NCBI GenBank assembly: GCA_000969725.1
Contig: JXSR01S072280.1
Direction: 5' to 3' (one strand)
From: Ophiothrix spiculata
Taxonomy: Eukaryota > Echinodermata > Ophiuroidea > Amphilepidida > Ophiotrichidae
Length of the DNA: 20,529 bases
Shown here: positions 17,250 to 20,529 of the stretch, piece by piece
How the letters are laid out: the number at the start of each line of letters is the position of its first letter
Numbering within the stretch: position 1 is the first letter of the stretch
Notes under the pieces: generated by a model
Database searches by the model: none
What the model was told of the DNA's origin: nothing
Seen by the model: only the letters and a program-made list of their open reading frames with translations
Position numbers and translations under genes: made by a program

Positions 17250-17712
17250 GGCTATAGACACAATGATTGTGTCAATAACCTTGTCCAAAATGGCTATAGA
17301 CACGATGATCGGGTGTGTGAAAGTGAATGGCTATGGAGCCAGTGCTCACTGATGCTCAAGGGGATGGCAACAAACATGGTGGAAGGAGGAAGGTGACTTG
17401 CATTGATTGGTAATATTACAACCGGGAGATTTCTGATGTTAATCAGAATGTCAACTTGAAGTTGCCTTTTTGTCCTTTGGTCCGTGGTAGACCAAAAGAG
17501 AGGAGTAAAACAAACAAAAGGAAGAAAATAATGGGGAGCAAAGTTGTAATATATATTACCAATGCGAGTCAACTTCCTCCTTCCACTATTTTTGTAGCCA
17601 TCCCATTGTGCATCAGTGAGCATCGGCTCCATAGCCATTTACTTGTGACCCGATCATCATGTCTAAAGCCATTTTGGGCATGACTATTGACACGATAATC
17701 GTGTCAATATCC
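17250..17712. mobile_element. Foldback-type element with about 170-bp arms and palindromic ends
   Basis: The left arm (17250-17422) and the right arm (17543-17712) are imperfect inverted copies, sharing CCAAAATGGCT, GACA[C/T]GATGATCGGGT, AATGGCTATGGAGCC, GTGGAAGGAGGAAG and ATATTACAAC. Each end carries its own small palindrome: GACACAATGATTGTGTC on the left and TTGACACGATAATCGTGTCA plus A on the right. Open frames on both strands are by-products of the pairing. No target duplication is evident. Confidence 0.8.
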
Positions 17713-17884
17713 TCGGCCTTTTCGGAAACTAGTCCATTTGTTAGACAAAAGTGGATAAATCTTGATGTGAAGCACGAACAGTGTATGTATTCTATGCAAA
17801 AACTGAAGCTATGCTTCCAAACTTGTCTATGTCAACTTGTGCTTATTTACATAGATTTTGATAACAAAGAGTCCCCAATTAATT

Positions 17885-18144
17885 AAATTAAAGTTCATCA
17901 TAACAAAACCAGAGTTAGTTGGAAACTTACATTGACGGTTGTGAGTGTCTTGGGCGACTGATCGATGATCACCAATGGAGGGCTCACTCCTACTCAGAAG
18001 AGGATCAAAACGTGGCTGATAAAGTGGCTCCCCTCGTCTCTGTTCATGACATGGGGTCCTCTTCTACGGATCCATATGGCCTCCCAAATCTTTCTATGTT
18101 TCCATTCCAACTAACTCTGGTTTTGCTATGATGAACTTTTATTT
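17885..18144. mobile_element. TIR cassette with GC-richer core and flanking 13-bp direct repeat
   Basis: AAGTTCATCATAACAAAACC then AGAGTTAGTTGGAA at the left is mirrored with one change at 18105-18138. The core (about 17935-18095) is richer in G+C than its surroundings and is open in forward and partly in reverse frames. AAAGAGTCCCCAA lies outside both arms, at 17866-17878 and 18181-18193. The core may be captured host sequence or simply element interior; no homology is recognised. Confidence 0.6.
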
Positions 18145-18193
18145 GATTTGTGATACCAAACCTGATGAACCTATTCAAAGAAAGAGTCCCCAA

Positions 18194-18781
18194 GTTGGCA
18201 ATTGACCGAAAGTGGTCAACAATATGGCGACTATTCAGTAGTGTTTGCATGGTTTTCAAAAAGAATACCGATTCCCCCGGTTAACTTCTTTGAGCTTACT
18301 AACTGATGATGCATTAAGTTATCAGTCTCGGGACTGCAAGTGACTAGTTAGGTTGTTGATTCTGAGATGCCAGTTTTCTGGTTTAGCTAAAGTTAATGTT
18401 TTTCCAACCATGGCATTTCTGATTTAGAATAATCACCAGGAGAAGTCCTGTTACAATAATGGTTCACCATGACAGGTGAAAAAATGACGCTCAAAGATAA
18501 GATCAATAGGATAGGCACTATATAACTGTTTCAATAAGTCCCTCTTTATACCCATCATGCATGAATAATAACAATAATCCCAATACACTTTGATTTTAAC
18601 CTGAACAATATTTTATAATTATTACTTCATTTCAAAGTATTATTTAATTATAACTTCAATTTTCATTTGAAAGATTTTTTGCATGTTAACTTTGGCTCAA
18701 AACTACTAAAGTAAACCTCATCATTTAATAGTAATACATCATATCATTACAAAGTCTATGTCATAGAGGGGTGTTTGCAAC
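18194..18781. other. AT-rich stretch
   Basis: No gene, RNA or repeat is recognised here. Confidence 0.5.
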
Positions 18782-19343
18782 GGGGACAGCTCGCTAGTCC
18801 GACGGCTCGCTAGTCCGACAGCTCGCTAGTCCGAATTTTAATTTTGGCTCGCCAGTCCGAAAAATGAAAAATACTCGCTAGTCCGAATATCAAAAACAGC
18901 TTGCTAGTCCGAATTTTAAAAATCAGCTCCCTAGTCCGAATTTTAAAAACAGCTCGCTAGTCCGAATAGGGCAAAATGTGTGCATATTTCTTTTACAGTT
19001 TTTCAAAATTCGGACTAGCGAGCTGTTTTCAAAATTCGGACTAACGAGCCTATTTCAGAATTCGGACTAGCGAGCCTATTTTGAAATTCGGACTAGCGAG
19101 CCTATTTTGAAATTCTGACTAGGCGAGCTGTTATTTAAATTCGGACTGGCGAGCCGTTTTTAACATTCGGACTAGCGAGTTGCTTTTAAAATTCGGACTG
19201 ATGAGTCTATTTTCATATTCGGACTAGCGAACCCTCGGACTAGCGAGCTGTTTTTTCGGACTAGCGAGCCTTTTTCAAGGTTATATTTTCCCCATTGAAT
19301 AACGTGTCGGACTAGCGAGTCGTCAGACTGGCGAGCGGACCCC
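18782..19343. mobile_element. Foldback element, copy 2, inverted relative to copy 1
   Basis: This is the same family as 16237-16923 read on the opposite strand: about 8 CTCGCTAGTCCGAA units, then the same unique centre (mirror of ATATGCACACATTTTG), then about 13 mirrored units. The insert TTCAAGGTTATATTTTCCCC is the mirror of the insert in copy 1. The ends are GGGGACAGCTCGCTAG and GCGAGCGGACCCC. The 9-bp GTTTGCAAC flanks both sides (18773-18781 and 19344-19352). It has fewer units than copy 1, so unit number varies between copies. Confidence 0.9.
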
Positions 19344-19352
19344 GTTTGCAAC

Positions 19353-20529
19353 ACATGTCAGTTGGCATGTCATACCTGGACATCAGGGTGTCAGGGGTCA
19401 AGGGGTTTAATCTAACATTGTAATTTTCCAGTAGAAAAAGGATCAGGTTTTAATCAAGAATACTTATTTTGAATATATATGCTTTGACATATAAATGTGA
19501 CTTTATATGATTGTGTTAGTTTGAGATTGCAAAACCAAAAATTGATTTGTATTTTGTAGTTGGCAAACAACAAACACCTAAAGCTGAGTAATCTACACTG
19601 GCAGTATATACTTCTGTTCATGTACACGTCAGGCAGATTTGTAGGCTGTGAAGAGATAATCCCTAATGCTTTAATCACATTCTGAAAGAGCAGTCGACTG
19701 AGTGATAAAGATTGCAAAATCGGCATATACACACTTTCAAAAATTCAGATGTCACAACTCGCTTGCAGAGTTGAAAAGCTCTTTCACCATTTTCCTATAA
19801 TCGCTGGCAACTCACCTGATACCTGGGTCCCAATCTTTCCTAAGACATCTGAAATTGCTTAGTGAGCCGTGAGAGCGCTCTGAAAGTTTGAAATAGAGTC
19901 TACCAATGATTGGCTGAGTTGTGAGCGAGCTCTGAAGTTTTTGAAAGAGTATCTACCGGTGCTCGACTGAGTTCACAGATAGGCCATTTTTACAACTCGG
20001 TCGAGTCCTGTATGCCTACTCTTTTGAAATATGACTGAAGCAATATTAATAGAAGTCTCCCAAAATTCTGGCGAGCTCTCTGAATTTGCTCAAAAAATCA
20101 TGTGATCTAAGCATAAGTACAAACTAATATGTAATAATAATAACATAATTTTTAATAATAATATTTATTAAATCATCATTAATCACAAACAATGTAAAAC
20201 AAAATGTGCAGTTATATGACAATCAAGGAAAAGAAAAAATGACTGTAAAGTCCAAACACATGATTTGTTTTCCTTTCCTTATAAACTTTGATGTATAGGG
20301 TGCATCAGACGCCCTCATGTCATACATATTTTTTCTACCTAGTCTTAGAGTGTTCCATTTTGCTAGAAAACACGCTGTGTAAAGTTTGAAAAAAATTAGA
20401 GGTGGTCTAGGGGGACCACGGTAGCATTAAAGTAAAGGTATTGAAATTGCCTGCTTACATATGGCAGCTATTTATTATTACCTCCAGAATCCTCACTCAG
20501 AAACTCACAAATGAATAGCTACGATATGT
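19353..20529. other. Terminal AT-rich stretch with a diverged duplication
   Basis: At about 19862-19975 a segment with GTGAG-CG-GCTCTGAA-GTTT-GAAA-AGAGT-TCTACC and CTGAGTT occurs twice in tandem (period about 58 bp), with related words (GAGCTCTCTGAATTTGCTC, GAGTTGAAAAGCTCTTTCACC) nearby, suggesting a decayed hairpin repeat. A small hairpin GTGGTC-TAGGGG-GACCAC lies near 20403. No convincing exon is seen. Confidence 0.45.

Noticed and set aside
17294-17683. ORFs on both strands (75-114 residues)
   Set aside because: They come from the mirrored arms of the foldback element at 17250-17712, with no protein similarity recognised.
19557-19685. Possible terminal exon after TATTTTGTAG at 19549-19558
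   Set aside because: The open frame has no family resemblance and no strong composition signal; phase alone is too weak.

Overview
This is a eukaryotic, animal (metazoan) window. It has one intron-rich gene on the + strand with canonical GT-AG introns, AT-rich non-coding DNA and a dense population of mobile elements; there is no prokaryotic gene organisation. The mobile-element types suggest a marine invertebrate: tRNA-derived SINEs, a non-LTR retrotransposon tail, many short hairpin DNA transposons, and foldback elements built from short subrepeats like those known from sea urchins. An invertebrate deuterostome (echinoderm or hemichordate) is my best guess, but the species cannot be fixed from this sequence.

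The gene is a partial homologue of the BCAP/BANK/stumps adaptor family (PIK3AP1-like). I trace seven exons, six of them well supported: 2069-2268, 3405-3437, 6392-6503, 9001-9108, 11009-11281, 13254-13363, and tentatively 15528-15587. Reading phases agree at every junction. The exons encode, in order, an ankyrin-type segment, a YVDM motif (a YxxM site of the kind bound by PI3-kinase p85 SH2 domains), tyrosine-rich, acidic and proline-rich linkers, and a helical segment resembling the conserved C-terminal region of BCAP. The N-terminal (TIR/DBB) exons would lie before this window and the 3' end probably after it.

Most of the rest is intronic mobile or repetitive DNA. In order: a 0.7 kb TIR element (922-1617); a minus-strand tRNA SINE (about 2765-2885); a TTAA-ended element carrying a tRNA SINE (3687-4546); a 1.1 kb TIR element (4862-5952); two copies of a palindromic MITE (7022-7265 and 10439-10719); two truncated retrotransposon ends (7841-8131 and 8390-8886); a 147-bp tandem array made from the end of exon 4 and its splice donor (9033-10110); an AGGTCA-rich tandem array (11534-12015); and further hairpin MITEs (12190-12354, 12991-13135, 13970-14281, 15290-15433). 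A perfect 40-bp palindrome with flanking direct repeats lies at 15678-15717. A TTAA element (15766-16974) holds a nested foldback element (16237-16923). A second foldback type sits at 17250-17712, and an inverted-repeat cassette with a GC-richer core at about 17885-18144. The second copy of the first foldback family is at 18782-19343 in opposite orientation.

Two observations stand out. First, the end of exon 4 with its splice donor has been amplified in tandem so that several copies form possible 90-bp, phase 1-1, in-frame cassette exons. Second, a pair of foldback elements is built from a CTCGCTAGTCCGAA unit, both flanked by target-site duplications.
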